A stretch of 23,541 nt of DNA, from contig CALURE010000010.1 of NCBI GenBank assembly GCA_944323095.1, positions 1 through 23,541 of the forward strand, in the 5' to 3' direction. Position 1 is the first letter of the stretch. Every line of letters starts with the position of its first letter. The DNA comes from Candidatus Gastranaerophilales bacterium (GTDB lineage Bacteria; Cyanobacteriota; Vampirovibrionia; Gastranaerophilales; Gastranaerophilaceae). The position numbers and the translations under genes are program-made. This document shows, in pieces, positions 1 through 7,904 of this stretch. The notes under the pieces are model-generated. The model searched no databases, had not been told where the DNA came from, and was given only the letters and a program-made list of their open reading frames with translations.

Positions 1-147
1 GATGAAATGTTTACAAACACTTAATTTTTATTAGTTGTAATGTTATAAATTTTAATAAATAACGCAGCAAATTTATTTTTGACGTGTTTTATTTCATATA
101 TAGCTTTATGTTATGCTATGAGCAGAGTCGTTCTAAGGAGATATAAA

Positions 148-435
148 ATGAGAATATTACCTATAAATATTGCTTCACCAATGTTAGCGAAAAATAATAC
201 AAACAATAATAATTTTAGTATAAGTAGTTATATGCAAAAAGATGTAATATCTTTTAGTGGGAAACATGTTACACAATCATTGTTAGATAGCCATTTAGAT
301 ATTTTAAAAAGAATGAAAAAAATGACTACCTTAAAAGATTCAGCTAAATCGCAAATCATTGAGCGTACAAATAAATTATTAGATAATGTCAATTCTAAAA
401 TTAATCCTTTATTGAAAGACTATTATTTTTTATAG
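148..435 (+). CDS. Hypothetical protein with N-terminal F-x-G-K motif; upstream half of a TAG-split gene
   Basis: I do not recognise a function. An open frame extends upstream to 79, but the ATG at 148 has an AAGGAG site (135-140) seven bases ahead, so I start there (95 aa). The N-terminus reads MRILPINIASP, then an Asn-rich stretch, then DVISFSGK. This hydrophilic start ending in F-x-G-K resembles that of the protein at 5918 (PVFQGK). The rest is charged and predicted helical (HLDILKRMKKMTTLKDSAK). It ends at a TAG (433-435), but the same frame stays open for 19 codons to the ATG at 493 and on to 1014. The ATG at 493 has no ribosome binding site. I therefore think 148-1014 was one 288-residue protein cut by a nonsense codon, or two genes made from one. 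Confidence 0.55.
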   Translation: MRILPINIASPMLAKNNTNNNNFSISSYMQKDVISFSGKHVTQSLLDSHLDILKRMKKMTTLKDSAKSQIIERTNKLLDNVNSKINPLLKDYYFL

Positions 436-492
436 AATATTACTCCCGAAAGTAAAAAAAATAAATTTTCTGCAATAATATTATCTTATTCT

Positions 493-1014
493 ATGGAAAA
501 TGGTATAAATAAAGAAAATAATACTGAAATTATGTCTTTAGTAACTTCTCTTATGCAAGAAAGAATTTTGGGCGAAAATTCCAAAACTTTATTAAAAGAA
601 TTTGAAGATATAGAACAAAAATTTACAAAACCGGAACAACAAAAGAAATTACAACAATTAAAAGATTATATTTTAAAAAAATTAGAAATTATTAATAGCA
701 AAGAAGAAAAAATTAATACAATAGAAATGGAAGCATTGAATAATGAAGAAAGAAATCTTTTAGAACAAGCTATATATAAAAATTATTTAACTGCAAATGT
801 AGACCGTGAAACTTTTAACCGAGAATTAGTGAAAAGAGCTATTCAAAAAAATCCATCTTTAAAAGAAATTTATTCAAATTCATACAAAAAAAACTTTAAT
901 AAAATCAAGGAAATCTATAAAAAAGGAGAAGCATCACAGCTCGCATCTGCTAGAGCTAATGAAGATATTATTAGGTATTTGAGCAGCGGTTATTTATATG
1001 ACTTATCTTTTTAG
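493..1014 (+). CDS. Hypothetical helical protein; probable downstream half of the gene starting at 148
   Basis: 173 aa, function unknown. The sequence is dominated by Lys, Glu, Asn, Leu and Ile with long amphipathic helices (for example KTLLKEFEDIEQKF and KKLQQLKDYILKKLE), consistent with a coiled-coil or helical-bundle protein. There is no signal peptide and no membrane segment. The ATG is preceded by an AT-rich stretch without a Shine-Dalgarno sequence. The frame is continuous with the upstream gene except for one TAG at 433-435. Between that TAG and this ATG the frame reads NITPESKKNKFSAIILSYS, which looks like ordinary protein. It may be expressed only by readthrough, from a weak internal start, or not at all. 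Confidence 0.5.
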   Translation: MENGINKENNTEIMSLVTSLMQERILGENSKTLLKEFEDIEQKFTKPEQQKKLQQLKDYILKKLEIINSKEEKINTIEMEALNNEERNLLEQAIYKNYLTANVDRETFNRELVKRAIQKNPSLKEIYSNSYKKNFNKIKEIYKKGEASQLASARANEDIIRYLSSGYLYDLSF

Positions 1015-1620
1015 AATAATTGTTTATAAATAATAACAAGTATGATTTATTTTTGGGTATAACAAAAAATATACTAACGCGTTTATTAATTTGCATTTTT
1101 ATTCTTATTTTTTATATTCTTTTATATTTCAGAGTAAATTGAAATAAACTTTCACCTAAATTTAAATTTTTGAAAAATTTTCCAACACTGTCCTTTCCCA
1201 AAATTCCTGAACTATCCCGAAATTCTCAAACTGCTTCTAAAATCCCGCCATTTAGGGTTTTGAGACACTGTCTTGTTTTAGACATTGACAGACAGTAATT
1301 GGACTTTTTTGCCAGTTCAGGAATTTTATTTTTAGCGATTTCCGACTAAAAAAATCAAGATATATTTGAAACACAGCCCTATTGGTTCAAAAAATCAAAT
1401 TCCTGCAATGTCTGTTAAACCATACCAAAAGTCGAGGGGGTGGACTTCAACGGACACTTCGTGGACTTTTCAAGTAATTTGGTTTGATTATTTTCGGACA
1501 CTTCCGGCAGGTTGAAACCTAAACACAAAGCCACTTTTCAGCCAATAATCATTTTAACCGTACACGATTGAAATGTCTGCTCAAATACATCTGGTTTAAT
1601 ACAATTACAGGACTAAAAAA
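1015..1620. other. Gene-free region with dyad symmetry, no supported ORF
   Basis: No convincing coding frame on either strand. The first 160 bases are very AT-rich. From about 1180 the composition is more mixed than the flanking genes. It holds the inverted-repeat element at 1200-1327, two copies of GGACACTTC (1452-1460 and 1496-1504) and two of GTGGACTT (1440-1447 and 1461-1468). It ends at the 3' side of tRNA-Gln. Possibilities are a remnant of an element integrated next to the tRNA, or an unannotated structured RNA. Neither is demonstrated. Confidence 0.5.
1200..1327. repeat. 128-bp element bounded by a perfect 14-bp inverted repeat with nested hairpins
   Basis: The left arm AAAATTCCTGAACT (1200-1213) is the exact reverse complement of the right arm AGTTCAGGAATTTT (1314-1327), with 100 bases between. 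Inside are two smaller dyads: TCTCAAA (1224-1230) with TTTGAGA (1258-1264), and ACTGTCT (1267-1273) with AGACAGT (1290-1296). The whole can fold as a multibranched structure. It could be a MITE-like insertion or a structured RNA. No coding capacity is visible. Confidence 0.6.
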
Positions 1621-1691
1621 TTCCCGGAGATGGATTCGAACCACCGTTGGAAGAGCCAGAATCTTCAGTCCTGCCACTAGACGATCCGGGA
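1621..1691 (-). tRNA. tRNA-Gln (anticodon CTG)
   Basis: Read on the minus strand, a full cloverleaf folds. The acceptor is TCCCGGA paired with TCCGGGA. The D-arm stem is GTCT/GGAC. The anticodon stem is GAAGA/TCTTC with loop TTCTGGC, giving anticodon CTG for codon CAG. The T-arm has stem GGTGG/CCATC and loop TTCGAAT. The discriminator is A and CCA is not encoded. A run of T follows the 3' end. It lies 19 bases downstream of tRNA-Asn and is probably co-transcribed with it. Confidence 0.85.
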
Positions 1692-1710
1692 ATAATTTCT
1701 TAAATAAAAA

Positions 1711-1782
1711 CTCCCCAGGTTGGACTCGAACCAACAGCCTACCGGTTAACAGCCGGTTGCTCCGCCATTGAGCTACTGAGGA
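1711..1782 (-). tRNA. tRNA-Asn (anticodon GTT)
   Basis: On the minus strand the acceptor TCCTCAG pairs with CTGGGGA (one G-T pair), and the D-arm is GCTC/GAGC. The anticodon loop CTGTTAA on stem ACCGG/CCGGT gives GTT, for AAC/AAT codons. The T-arm is GTTGG/CCAAC with loop TTCGAGT. The discriminator is G, as expected for Asn; CCA is not encoded. It is the promoter-proximal gene of a two-tRNA unit. Confidence 0.93.
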
Positions 1783-1825
1783 ATAAATTCTTCCGCAACT
1801 TAAATCAGTTGGGGCTTATGTATTT

Positions 1826-1854
1826 ATTATATAATAAAAATTTTTTATTGTAAA
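1826..1854 (-). promoter_or_regulatory. Sigma70-type promoter of the tRNA pair
   Basis: On the minus strand TTTACA (1854-1849) and TATAAT (1831-1826) are separated by exactly 17 bases. The predicted start is near 1819, about 37 bases before the mature 5' end of tRNA-Asn. Confidence 0.7.
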
Positions 1855-1871
1855 GTACTTTTTTTATTTTT

Positions 1872-3653
1872 TTATTTTATTGAAGATAATTGTACAAGAG
1901 TCGCAAAATCAGGGTATTTACAGCTTAATTCATTAAATGAACCGATATCAATTAGCTGTCCGTTTTTTATATAAATCAATTTATTGCATGCTTTCAGAGT
2001 AGATAAACGATGCGCTATTGCTATTATTGTTTTTGATTTACTTATTTGTTTAAGCATTTCTGTTATTTCGTTTTCTACCTGTACATCAAGTGCTGATGTC
2101 GCTTCGTCAAGTATGATTATTTCAGGATCGCGATAGAGAGCTCTCGCAAGTGCAAGTCTTTGCTTCTGGCCCTGAGAAAGTCCGTTTGAACCTATTATAA
2201 TATTTGCATTTATCCCTTCAGGGTAATCTTTCAAAACATCATAAAGCTGCGCAGCTTTTAATGCTTTTATTACTCCTTCTTCATTGATTTTTTTACAACC
2301 CCATGCAACATTTTCTTTAATAGATTTATCTAATATATTAATTTGCTGGGGTACATAACCGAGTATTCTTCTGAATTGCGGATAATTTTCCTCTGTTAAC
2401 AGTGTGTTATCAACCGTTATTGTTCCTGAATCAGGCGGCAAAAGACCTGTTATTATGTCTGCAAGAGTGCTTTTACCTGCGCCTGAAAGACCTATTATAC
2501 CTATAAAATCACCTTTATTTATTTCAAAAGTAATATTTTTAAGAACCTGTTTTGATTTGTTATATGAAAAATTAATCTTTTCTAACCTGATTTTTTTGTT
2601 AAAATTCATTTTTGCATATTGTTTGTCTGCAGGTTCTTTAAAATGTTCAAGGTCATATTGCTCGTATTCTTCATTAAGCCGTTTTACAAACTCTTTTGAA
2701 CTGTTAATATTAATAATTGAAGTTTGTACTCTGTTAAGTGCGGGAGCTATTCTGAATAGTGCTGCAACTACTATTGCAAAAGATGCTACAAGATCAGAAT
2801 TGCTACCGGAGTGATTTAACGACAGAATACAGGCCATGACTAAAAGGGAGCTTACTACAAGAATTTCGACAATGTACGGCGGTATTGCCGAATAAAAATT
2901 GTAATTTATTTGTACTGCTTTTAAATCTGAAGAATTTTTGTAAAAATTGTTATAAAAAATTTTTTCACTTGATAAAATTTTTATCTCTTTAATATTATTG
3001 ATATTTTCAAGCAGTGAATTTTTGTAATTTTTATATCGTTTATCCATTATTTGAGAAATTTTGTGAGTTTTTGATTTAAAAAATTTGTTTTGCAAATACA
3101 TTGATAAACACACAAATATAATAGTTGCTAATGCTGCGGCAGGGAATTTTATTAGTAACAATAAAATTATCATCAAAATTATAATTGTGTTTGTAAGAAG
3201 GTTCAGTGCACGTATTACAAAGCCGTCAATTACCTGCCCGCATATATTTTCTATTAAGTATAATTTACTTCCTGCCGGAGACTGCAGGTTTAATTTGTAT
3301 GGAGAATAAAGGTATAATTTCATAAATCTGTTGCATATATCATGACGCCAGTTATTTGTAAATTTACTTTGAACGTATTGTGTAAAAATAATAAATGCAT
3401 TTTTCCCTATAAAAATAAACAGCACACCAAGTCCTAGCATTAGTCCGCCGGTCAGAGAATTATTTATTTTAATAAATTTAAAATGTGATAAAGCTTCAGG
3501 ATTAATTATCAGTAGTATAAAAGGATATATAAGCGCAATACCTACAAATTCCAGAAAACCTGCGATGAGTGAAAGCCCTGTAAAACCTGTAAGCTGCAGA
3601 TACTTGTCTCTCCCGAAATATTTTATAAATTTTGTAAAATTTTCTAAGAACAT
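1872..3653 (-). CDS. ABC transporter, fused permease and ATPase (type I exporter)
   Basis: 593 aa, the normal length of an exporter half-transporter. The first roughly 330 residues form a transmembrane domain with several hydrophobic segments (for example LTGFTGLSLIAGFLEFVGIA and PYIVEILVVSSLLVMACIL). The nucleotide-binding domain follows: Walker A GLSGAGKST near residue 390, Q-loop YVPQQ, signature LSQGQKQRLALARAL, Walker B IIILDEATSAL and the H-loop AIAHRLST. It should act as a homodimer in the inner membrane, moving a lipid or lipid-linked sugar outward. The substrate cannot be read from sequence; MsbA/PglK-like flippases are the nearest general class. The ATG has AAGGA about seven bases upstream. 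It is divergent from the gene at 3734. Confidence 0.9.
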   Translation of the reverse strand: MFLENFTKFIKYFGRDKYLQLTGFTGLSLIAGFLEFVGIALIYPFILLIINPEALSHFKFIKINNSLTGGLMLGLGVLFIFIGKNAFIIFTQYVQSKFTNNWRHDICNRFMKLYLYSPYKLNLQSPAGSKLYLIENICGQVIDGFVIRALNLLTNTIIILMIILLLLIKFPAAALATIIFVCLSMYLQNKFFKSKTHKISQIMDKRYKNYKNSLLENINNIKEIKILSSEKIFYNNFYKNSSDLKAVQINYNFYSAIPPYIVEILVVSSLLVMACILSLNHSGSNSDLVASFAIVVAALFRIAPALNRVQTSIININSSKEFVKRLNEEYEQYDLEHFKEPADKQYAKMNFNKKIRLEKINFSYNKSKQVLKNITFEINKGDFIGIIGLSGAGKSTLADIITGLLPPDSGTITVDNTLLTEENYPQFRRILGYVPQQINILDKSIKENVAWGCKKINEEGVIKALKAAQLYDVLKDYPEGINANIIIGSNGLSQGQKQRLALARALYRDPEIIILDEATSALDVQVENEITEMLKQISKSKTIIAIAHRLSTLKACNKLIYIKNGQLIDIGSFNELSCKYPDFATLVQLSSIK

Positions 3654-3681
3654 TATTATTCCTTATAAAATAATTAAGATA

Positions 3682-3710
3682 TAGACTATTTTTAATATAT
3701 ATTATATAAT
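3682..3710 (+). promoter_or_regulatory. Promoter of the YccA/Bax-inhibitor gene
   Basis: TAGACT (3682-3687), a 17-base spacer and TATAAT (3705-3710). The predicted start is about 17 bases before the coding ATG, which also has a GGAG ribosome binding site. Confidence 0.55.
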
Positions 3711-3733
3711 CATGGTAAAGGAAGGAGTTAATT

Positions 3734-4465
3734 ATGTCAAATCCGATATTAAATGACAACAGATTTTCGCCTCAGGAAAGAATTCTTGATGGGGAACCGA
3801 TGACTATTTCAGGAACTGTAAACAAAGTATTTATGTTGTTTGTGTGCTTAATTGCAGGTGCCTGTATAAGTTTATATTCGTTGTTTACAAATCCTGCAAT
3901 TGTGCCTGCATTATTAATTGGCGGAGGTCTACTGGGATTTTTGTTAGTTTTGGTTACATGCTTTAATATAAGGATTGCAAAATTTACAGCAGCGCCTTAT
4001 GCTTTAATGGAAGGTCTTGTTCTGGGTGCTTTTTCGGCTTTTTTTGAAGCTCAGTGGCATGGAATAGTACTGCAGGCAATTCTGGCAACATTTGCTGTTT
4101 TGTTTGTAATGCTGTTACTTTATAAGGCCAGAGTTATCAGATATACTGAGAAATTTCAGGCAGTTTTGATGACTGCAATGTTTTCTATACTGGCTATATA
4201 TTTAATTCAAATTGTTGCATCGTTTTTCGGACGTGGTATTCCTCTAATATGGGAAAACGGTGCTGTTGGTATTGGTTTTAGTTTATTAATTGTTGTGATT
4301 GCTGCTATGGCATTAGTGCAGGACTTTTTCTTTATAGAATCTGCTTCTCAAAATATGCTTTCTAAAGATTATGAATGGTACGGGGCTATGGGGCTTATGA
4401 TTACCCTTGTTTGGCTCTATACCGAGATTTTGAGACTTCTTGCAAAGATAAACAGTAGAAATTAA
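3734..4465 (+). CDS. Bax inhibitor-1/YccA family membrane protein
   Basis: 243 aa. After a short hydrophilic N-terminus (NPILNDNRF, then EPMTISGTVNK) there are about seven hydrophobic segments, including FMLFVCLIAGACISLYSLF, AILATFAVLFVMLLLY and GFSLLIVVIAAMALV. The order and length fit the bacterial YccA-type BI-1 proteins, in which the MTxxGxxxK motif precedes TM1. The family is implicated in membrane proteostasis and ion leak; the role here is inferred only. The start is supported by a GGAG site seven bases upstream. The gene is monocistronic, with its own promoter and a strong terminator. Confidence 0.85.
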   Translation: MSNPILNDNRFSPQERILDGEPMTISGTVNKVFMLFVCLIAGACISLYSLFTNPAIVPALLIGGGLLGFLLVLVTCFNIRIAKFTAAPYALMEGLVLGAFSAFFEAQWHGIVLQAILATFAVLFVMLLLYKARVIRYTEKFQAVLMTAMFSILAIYLIQIVASFFGRGIPLIWENGAVGIGFSLLIVVIAAMALVQDFFFIESASQNMLSKDYEWYGAMGLMITLVWLYTEILRLLAKINSRN

Positions 4466-4470
4466 TAAAA

Positions 4471-4496
4471 GCCCCGCAAATATGCGGGGCTTTTTT
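4471..4496. terminator. Bidirectional rho-independent terminator
   Basis: GCCCCGC (4471-4477), loop AAATAT and GCGGGGC (4484-4490) followed by six T. The minus-strand side also has an A/T-run, so it serves both the YccA gene and the convergent mtaB, whose TAA is at 4495-4497. Confidence 0.9.
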
Positions 4497-5790
4497 AAAC
4501 GATTGTTCCAAATATTGCGCCTTTTTCAAATTTTGTTATTTTAATTTTTTGCAAAGAGTTCAAGAGGTTTTCATCCGTAGAATTGATTAAAACTGTCAAA
4601 TAATTACGCGTTACACCTTTTAGCAGACCTGTTTTTTTATCCGGATGTTTTTCTATCAGGATTTCATGTTCTTTACCAATATTTTTATTGACAAATTCCG
4701 TAAATTTTATGAAACACAGTGCTTTTACAATATCCGAACGAATTTGACGAATTTTTTCATCGACTTGATTTTCCGCATCTGCCCCCTTTGTTCCCCGTCT
4801 TATTGAATACGGGAATACATGAATTTTAGATAATCCGGATTTCTTAAGATTGTCTAAAGTTGTGTGAAAATCTTCTTCTGTTTCACCGGCAAATCCTGTA
4901 ATAATGTCGCTCCCGAGAAATGGCAGTTCAAACATTGAATTGATCTTGTCAATTTGCTCAAGATATTCTTCAACAGTGTAAAAGCGATTCATTGAGCGCA
5001 GAGTTTTGTTGCAGGCTGACTGCAGTGAAAGATGGAAATGGGGGCAGAATTTTTCTGATTTAGACAGAAAGTCTAAAAGTTCATCTGTTATTTCATGCGG
5101 GTTTAAAGAGCCTAATCTGTAACGTTTGATAGTCGTACGGGATTCAATTTCTTTAAGAAGATCCAGAATGGTTAATCCGTTTTCCTTGCCCCACAACCCG
5201 ATATGAATACCTGTCAGTACAACTTCTTTAAATCCGTGTTGTGAAAAGTTGTTAATCTGATTTATTATAAAATCAACATCAGCGCTTCTGCTTTTCCCTC
5301 TGGCAAACGGAATTATGCAGTATGAGCATCTGTTGTCGCATCCGTCCTGGATTTTTATGCTTGCGCGGGTTTTCGTCATGTCAGTGAGAGGAACTGCATC
5401 AAATTCTTTCAGATGCATAATATCTCCGGCAATACATTTTAAATTGTTATTTTGTAAATTTTGTATTACTTCAAACAAATGTAATTTTTCATCATTGCCG
5501 ATGACATAATCAACATATTCATTTTCCAGTAATTTTTCTTTTTCAATTTGCGCCACACATCCTGTTAATATTGTAATTATATCCGGATTTTTGTGTTTTG
5601 CGCTGCGCAGAAGATACATTGCCTCATTGTCACTTTTGTGAGTAACAGTGCAGGAATTAAGTATATAAAAGTCGGCATCTTCAATATTTTTAGTATTTGT
5701 AATTCCGTTTTTTTCAAGGTTTTCCGCTATTACAGAACTTTCAAACTGATTTGATTTACAGCCCATTGTATGAATGTAAAATTTTTTCAT
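4495..5790 (-). CDS. mtaB: tRNA N6-threonylcarbamoyladenosine(37) methylthiotransferase MtaB-like
   Basis: Radical SAM methylthiotransferase that would convert t6A37 to ms2t6A37 in ANN-decoding tRNAs. The ATG at 5790 gives 431 aa starting MKKFYIHTMGCKSNQ, the usual family start; the longer TTG-started frame to 5838 is unlikely. The N-terminal cluster cysteines are C11 (GCKSNQ), C47 (NSCTVT) and C78 (TGCVAQ). The radical SAM CxxxCxxC is C151, C155 and C158 (CDNRCSYCIIPFARG). The motif VVLTGIHIG and a C-terminal TRAM-like region (KKTGLLKGVTRNYLTVLI) follow. MtaB fits better than MiaB or RimO because of CSYCIIPFARG and LTGIHIG. There is no Shine-Dalgarno; a TATAGT lies nine bases upstream, so the mRNA may be almost leaderless. 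Confidence 0.88.
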   Translation of the reverse strand: MKKFYIHTMGCKSNQFESSVIAENLEKNGITNTKNIEDADFYILNSCTVTHKSDNEAMYLLRSAKHKNPDIITILTGCVAQIEKEKLLENEYVDYVIGNDEKLHLFEVIQNLQNNNLKCIAGDIMHLKEFDAVPLTDMTKTRASIKIQDGCDNRCSYCIIPFARGKSRSADVDFIINQINNFSQHGFKEVVLTGIHIGLWGKENGLTILDLLKEIESRTTIKRYRLGSLNPHEITDELLDFLSKSEKFCPHFHLSLQSACNKTLRSMNRFYTVEEYLEQIDKINSMFELPFLGSDIITGFAGETEEDFHTTLDNLKKSGLSKIHVFPYSIRRGTKGADAENQVDEKIRQIRSDIVKALCFIKFTEFVNKNIGKEHEILIEKHPDKKTGLLKGVTRNYLTVLINSTDENLLNSLQKIKITKFEKGAIFGTIV

Positions 5791-5862
5791 ATATTCTATA
5801 CTATAAAAAATAAAATTCGATGTAAATATTCTTAACAATAAAATTAAAAATTAGCAAAAAAT

Positions 5863-5891
5863 TTTACTTTTTGGTTTTAATAAAGTATAAT
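5863..5891 (+). promoter_or_regulatory. Promoter of the unknown membrane-protein gene at 5918
   Basis: TTTACT (5863-5868), 17 bases, then TATAAT (5886-5891). The predicted start is about 20 bases before the ATG at 5918. Confidence 0.6.
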
Positions 5892-5917
5892 CAATTTGTG
5901 AAAGTGTAGGTGTGTGT

Positions 5918-6784
5918 ATGCAGATTCAAGCGGTCAATACCCCGGTATTTCAGGGCAAAAGGGATAATATAGATGCGATTATAAGCATGGATGATAATAC
6001 AATCAGACAAATTGCTTATATGCAGACTGCATCAAAGATTGATGAGAAGAAAAATCGTAAAGTTACGAATGCATTGTTTTATTCTGCTCCTTTGGCTGTA
6101 GGTTTGAGCAATGCAATTTTAAGCAAGAACGGTAATACACGGATTTTTTCTAAAAATATCACTGGTTTGGCAGGCAGAATGGCAAAAGGATTGAAAATTG
6201 CAGCAATCTGGACTGCAGCATTGGGTGCAATTGATCTTTTAGGTTTTGGGAAAAGAAAACTTGTTGAAAATTCTTCTGAAGTCAGAAAATTTGACAGAGA
6301 ACATCCGTTTTTGTCTTTTGCTACAATAATTGCAGCAGGTATTGGCGCTATTACTCTTGTTAATAAGGGGGCCGGAAGGCTGGCAAAAGTCAAAGCTCCG
6401 AAATTTATGCAGAATTTAACAGGAAAAGCTGAAAAATTTATTAATAAAAACGGTGTTATAACAAGTATTAAAAAAGGTATTTCAAATCTTGCGCAAAAAA
6501 CACCTTCATCATTGAAAGAATTTGGTGAAACACTTCTTTCCTGGTCTCCGACAGCATTGTTGTTCGGTGGTTTGTTCCACTCTATAGCTTCTTCAAATGC
6601 TGAAAGCAGAGAATTTGCAAAAAATTATACAGCATTAAAAGAGCGTCAAACAAATTTGTCACGTGCGCGTGTTAGAGAACTTTCAATGCAGAATGATTTT
6701 TTAATGCAGGATGCACATAACAGAGAAGATATTGCTTTGTTAAAAGCACCTTTAAAAGATTTACAGGATGAAGCTGTTGATTAG
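5918..6784 (+). CDS. Hypothetical membrane protein with N-terminal PVFQGK motif
   Basis: 288 aa from ATG 5918 (a GTG lies two codons upstream at 5912). Function not recognised. The start MQIQAVNTPVFQGKRDNID has the short F-x-G-K element also seen in the gene at 148. Hydrophobic segments occur near residues 50-65 (FYSAPLAVGLSNAIL), 90-110 (IAAIWTAALGAIDLLGFG), 128-148 (FLSFATIIAAGIGAITLV) and 207-225 (SWSPTALLFGGLFHSIAS), so it is probably an integral membrane protein with a basic middle loop and a charged C-terminus. It has a good promoter but only a weak AGG site. The stop is TAG; the same frame stays open for 17 more codons to a TAA at 6836. Confidence 0.7.
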   Translation: MQIQAVNTPVFQGKRDNIDAIISMDDNTIRQIAYMQTASKIDEKKNRKVTNALFYSAPLAVGLSNAILSKNGNTRIFSKNITGLAGRMAKGLKIAAIWTAALGAIDLLGFGKRKLVENSSEVRKFDREHPFLSFATIIAAGIGAITLVNKGAGRLAKVKAPKFMQNLTGKAEKFINKNGVITSIKKGISNLAQKTPSSLKEFGETLLSWSPTALLFGGLFHSIASSNAESREFAKNYTALKERQTNLSRARVRELSMQNDFLMQDAHNREDIALLKAPLKDLQDEAVD

Positions 6785-6864
6785 AGATTAAATTCTGTTG
6801 AATTTATGAAGCAGTTTAACTATAAAGAATATTGGTAAGCTGTATAAAATTTGCAGACAAATTA

Positions 6865-7743
6865 TTAAATTGACTTAATATCTAAAGTGATTTGATTTTT
6901 AAGAGCATCAATAGACGGAAATTTTTTCTCTGTGCGTATCATTTTGTTAAATTCAACTCTTATTGGTTTGTCATAGATATCTTTGTCGAAGTCTAGAATA
7001 TGAACTTCAAGAATTGCATTAGATCCGTTTATTGTTGGTCGGATGCCAAAATTTGCTATACCTTTACCATATGTCGTTTCTACTGAATATACACCGTACG
7101 GCAATTCTATCAGTTCAGGCGGATAAACCAGATTTGCAGTTTTAAATCCGATAGTTCTTCCTATTTTATTCCCTTTAACAACTACACCTTCAATTGAAAA
7201 TTTTTGCCCTAGCATAATATTTGCTTTTGTGACATTCCCATTTGCAAGCAATTTTCTGATTAGTGTACTGCTGATTGTTTCTTTTTCTATTTTTTGCGGC
7301 TGAAGTTCAAAATATTCGTAGCCGTATTTTTTTGAATTTTCTTTGAGAAATTTTACATTCCCTGATTTTTTGTAGCCAAAATTGTGATTCCAGCCTGTAG
7401 AAATTGCAAGAGGAGTAAAATATTTAACCAGAATATCACGTAAATATTCATCTGCAGTTAAGCCTGATATGCTTTCAAAATCAAGTTCATAAAGATAATC
7501 AACACCAAGCGCTTCAATTCTTTTTTCGCGCTCTTTGCGTGTGAGAATATATTTCGGACAGAGCCCCCAAAAATAGCAACATGGATGGTCGGAAAAAGTT
7601 ATTACTGCTGATTTTGTATTATTTTGTTTTGCAAAATCGACAGCACTTTGAATAACAGCTTTGTGACCCAAATGCACTCCGTCAAAGAAACCCAGTGCAA
7701 TTGATAAATCATGATTTTTAGTAAGTTCCGTAAATACCTGCAT
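6865..7743 (-). CDS. ribF: Bifunctional riboflavin kinase/FAD synthetase
   Basis: Makes FMN from riboflavin and then FAD. 292 aa from ATG 7743 (MQVFTELTKNHD), close to the usual 300-310; a TTG six codons upstream is a less likely start. The N-terminal nucleotidyltransferase domain shows GFFDGVHLGHKAVI with the HxGH signature and later ISSTLIRKLL. The C-terminal flavokinase domain shows GRTIGFKTANLVYP, GVYSVETTY, NFGIRPTI and LEVHILDFDKDIY. No Shine-Dalgarno is visible; TATAAT sits exactly six bases before the ATG, so transcription may begin at the A of the start codon. It is divergent from prepilin locus 1. Confidence 0.93.
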   Translation of the reverse strand: MQVFTELTKNHDLSIALGFFDGVHLGHKAVIQSAVDFAKQNNTKSAVITFSDHPCCYFWGLCPKYILTRKEREKRIEALGVDYLYELDFESISGLTADEYLRDILVKYFTPLAISTGWNHNFGYKKSGNVKFLKENSKKYGYEYFELQPQKIEKETISSTLIRKLLANGNVTKANIMLGQKFSIEGVVVKGNKIGRTIGFKTANLVYPPELIELPYGVYSVETTYGKGIANFGIRPTINGSNAILEVHILDFDKDIYDKPIRVEFNKMIRTEKKFPSIDALKNQITLDIKSI

Positions 7744-7749
7744 AATAAA

Positions 7750-7755
7750 ATTATA
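7750..7755 (-). promoter_or_regulatory. -10 element of ribF, leaderless geometry
   Basis: TATAAT on the minus strand (7755-7750), six bases (TTTATT) before ATG 7743. No good -35 at 17 bases. It fits the TATAAT-N6-ATG pattern seen at four other genes here. Confidence 0.5.
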
Positions 7756-7776
7756 TCTCAAAATATTTTTATAATG

Positions 7777-7805
7777 TTGAAAAGTTTCCGTAAATAGTTT
7801 ATAAT
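7777..7805 (+). promoter_or_regulatory. Promoter of prepilin locus 1
   Basis: TTGAAA (7777-7782), 17-base spacer, TATAAT (7800-7805). The ATG at 7845 follows with GGAGGAG (7831-7837) as ribosome binding site. The same TTGAAA -35 occurs at prepilin loci 2 and 3. Confidence 0.7.
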
Positions 7806-7844
7806 GATAAATATAGTTATGATTTAATAAGGAGGAGACTGAGT

Positions 7845-7904
7845 ATGGAAATAGTTGCAGTACAAGGGTTACAGTCTGTCGGGAGGGGGGCGCCTCTCAG
7901 CTAG
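7845..7904 (+). other. Leader ORF of prepilin locus 1 (0-frame reading)
   Basis: A 19-residue ORF, MEIVAVQGLQSVGRGAPLS, with a strong ribosome binding site, ending in TAG 14 bases after the G-rich tract 7881-7890. It is the truncated product made if no frameshift occurs. Confidence 0.6.

Noticed and set aside
1621..1691. Amber-suppressor tRNA that would explain the split genes
   Set aside because: The anticodon loop TTCTGGC gives CTG (Gln, CAG codon), not CTA.
1549..1771. Two short ORFs across the tRNA pair on both strands
   Set aside because: They overlap two well-folded tRNA genes and have no ribosome binding site.
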